Below, piece after piece: positions 62,546 to 64,000 of a stretch of DNA of 64,000 bases. A program made the position numbers and the translations under genes. How positions within the stretch are numbered: position 1 is the stretch's first letter; each line of letters starts with the position of its first letter. The notes beneath the pieces were generated by a model. It was not told the origin of the DNA. It ran no database searches and was given only the letters and a program-made list of their open reading frames with translations. The stretch is from Halanaerobacter jeridensis. GTDB taxonomy: Bacteria > Bacillota > Halanaerobiia > Halobacteroidales > Halobacteroidaceae. The stretch lies in contig NZ_JAFBDQ010000013.1 in the NCBI RefSeq assembly GCF_016908315.1, positions 1-64,000 of the forward strand. The letters run 5' to 3'.

Positions 62546-64000
62546 TTAATTTTTCATTCGTTCTTCAGCTTTTTTAATCATCTTTTCTTTATCATTACCA
62601 GCCTTCTGCTGTCCATCCTCTAATAAATGAGGAGTAATATAAATCACTAATTCTCGCTGATCCACATTACTATTTTTAGATCTAAATAAAGCCCCTAAAA
62701 CTGGTATATCCCCCAACAGCGGCACTTTAGAAGTTGATTCTGAACCTACATCTTGGATTAAGCCCCCAATTACAATTGTCTGCCCATCCTGCACTCTGAC
62801 ATTAGTACTCACTTTTCTTTCACTAATCTCTGGTGGTCCTTCAGCAGCTGCACCACTAATATTACTCACCGAAGGCTCTAATTTCATATTAATTCCCCCA
62901 GCATTACCAACCCAAGGCGTCACACTCAAATTAACTCCCGCATTAATACTTTGGTACTCTGTCACTTCTGTATTATCATCTTCATCATATTCCTTAACCT
63001 CATAATACTGCACCATTCCTACATTAATACTTGCCTCTTGACCATTTAAAGTAGTAATATTAGGGTTAGCCTTCACAGTAGCTTGGCCCTGACTAACTAA
63101 AGACTGTAGCTTAACATGAAAATCAGATGGTAACTCTAAAACGGACTTATAAGTCAATTTCCCTAATCCAGTATCAAATAAAGTAGTCTGCTCATCATTA
63201 TCATAGTTCATACCTAATTTATAAACTGGATTCTGATTTTGATTTTGAGAAATTTCTACTATCAAAGCTTCAACCACAATTTGTGGAGCCTTATGATCCA
63301 TTTTATCAATACAACCCTGCAATGCTTTTAATCCCTGTTTAGTCCCAGTAGCTAAAATAGCATTCTGTTTTTCTAAGACCTTTACTTCTACTTGCCGGAC
63401 CGATCTCGGCAATCTTTTCGGTACTTCAGTTACCTTAATATGGTCAAGTGGAATTAATTTTGTTTGATTAAATAAATAAGAAGAAGGATTGCTAATATTT
63501 TTATCACCAATATAATAAGTACCATCTTTTTTCATATAAGCCAAACGAGTTCCTGATAAAATAATCTCCAGTGCTTTATCTAAGGGAGCCTCCTTTAGTT
63601 TTAAATCAATCTTTTCTCGCGAACGTCCAAACAACACCATATCTTGATTATTTAAATTGAAAATCTGTCTGATAATATCTATTACTTTAGCATTTGCTAC
63701 ATCTACACTCACTTGACCATTAATTACTGAAACTGACAAATTACTATTTGGCTGACTACTATCTGCTTTAGTCACCCGATAAATATTATTACTTTTACTA
63801 ACCGAAAACCCATTAATCTGTAATAAACTAGTTAACCCTGTTTCTAACGGTACATCTTTAAAATTGATAGAAATTATCCCCGTCACTGATTGATCCATAA
63901 TGATATTAAAAGGCGCCCGGCTTGAGATTTCTTTTAAAACCTTGCGAATATCCCCCCGCAAAATATGAAGCGTTAATTGACTATCTCTAATCTCTACTTC
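62546..64000 (-). CDS. pilQ: PilQ-type secretin (5' end beyond window)
   Basis: 485 residues visible; the frame stays open to base 64000 (VEIRDSQLTLHILRGDIRKV), so the N-terminus is missing. STN/secretin N-domains (about 20-95 and 105-160) precede the secretin domain ending KVPLLGDIPVLGALFRSK, the family signature. Secretins form outer-membrane pores for type IV pili and DNA uptake. This implies a diderm cell and, with comFA/comFC, probable competence. It could instead be a type II secretion secretin; the short N-domains favour PilQ. Confidence 0.85.
   Translation of the reverse strand, partial: EVEIRDSQLTLHILRGDIRKVLKEISSRAPFNIIMDQSVTGIISINFKDVPLETGLTSLLQINGFSVSKSNNIYRVTKADSSQPNSNLSVSVINGQVSVDVANAKVIDIIRQIFNLNNQDMVLFGRSREKIDLKLKEAPLDKALEIILSGTRLAYMKKDGTYYIGDKNISNPSSYLFNQTKLIPLDHIKVTEVPKRLPRSVRQVEVKVLEKQNAILATGTKQGLKALQGCIDKMDHKAPQIVVEALIVEISQNQNQNPVYKLGMNYDNDEQTTLFDTGLGKLTYKSVLELPSDFHVKLQSLVSQGQATVKANPNITTLNGQEASINVGMVQYYEVKEYDEDDNTEVTEYQSINAGVNLSVTPWVGNAGGINMKLEPSVSNISGAAAEGPPEISERKVSTNVRVQDGQTIVIGGLIQDVGSESTSKVPLLGDIPVLGALFRSKNSNVDQRELVIYITPHLLEDGQQKAGNDKEKMIKKAEERMKN

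Overview
Low-GC Firmicute chromosome whose gene order and cell-envelope genes fit a motile, diderm, probably halophilic anaerobe. Halanaerobiales (Halobacteroidaceae-like) is my best guess, by inference only. The run comFA - comFC - yvyF - flgM - flgN - flgK - flgL - yviE-like - fliW - csrA - flagellins - fliD - fliS - fliT/flgN-like matches the Bacillus subtilis late flagellar region. A PilQ-type secretin at the right edge implies an outer membrane. Many proteins are acidic. No rRNA, tRNA or CRISPR array was seen.

Layout. (1) 1-7.5 kb, all minus strand: a sugar-modification operon with PseB-type dehydratase, DUF4910 protein, RmlD-type reductase, NeuB-type synthase, GNAT acetyltransferase, sulfotransferase and SpsF-type cytidylyltransferase, then an unrecognised gene running off the left edge. 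With the Maf glycosyltransferase at 8.9-10.9 kb it probably makes a nonulosonic (sialic-acid-like) sugar and attaches it to flagellin. (2) 7.5-24.7 kb: late flagellar genes, including four tandem flagellins and a fifth flagellin carrying an inserted zinc protease (flagellinolysin). Three flagellin leaders carry a hairpin presenting AAGGAA in its loop, as expected for CsrA, and csrA-fliW lie just upstream. The fourth flagellin keeps the hairpin by a compensatory base pair but has lost the GGA. Two sigma-28 promoters fit the consensus. (3) 25-28.2 kb: competence genes comFC and comFA with a four-helix-bundle gene in the place of comFB. (4) 28.2-38.5 kb: an accessory island with an unknown three-gene operon (1108-residue protein with a degenerate lipase-like N-terminus and membrane segments), whole, frameshifted and truncated Rpn-type nuclease genes, a decayed IS200/IS605 element, a duplicated gene tail and flanking direct repeats of about 120 bases. 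(5) 38.5-64 kb: mostly housekeeping: Mn pyrophosphatase, PcrA helicase, AbrB regulator, FAD dehydrogenase, PrsW protease, QueG, ferredoxin, transporters, MscS channel, CBS protein, AcnB aconitase, CheW and a partial secretin. Within it is an actin-like ParM / ribbon-helix-helix ParR module (47.8-49.6 kb) and a secreted protein made of two starch-binding (CBM21) modules.

How it works together. FlgM/sigma-28 should control the late flagellar genes. FliW and CsrA should couple flagellin export to translation of three of the four main flagellins. FliS, FlgN and a FliT-like protein are export chaperones. Maf and the sugar operon decorate the filament, possibly with a sulfated or unusual nonulosonate. 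Spacers are rich in hairpins, dispersed palindromes and degenerate 7-base repeats that often run into stop codons.
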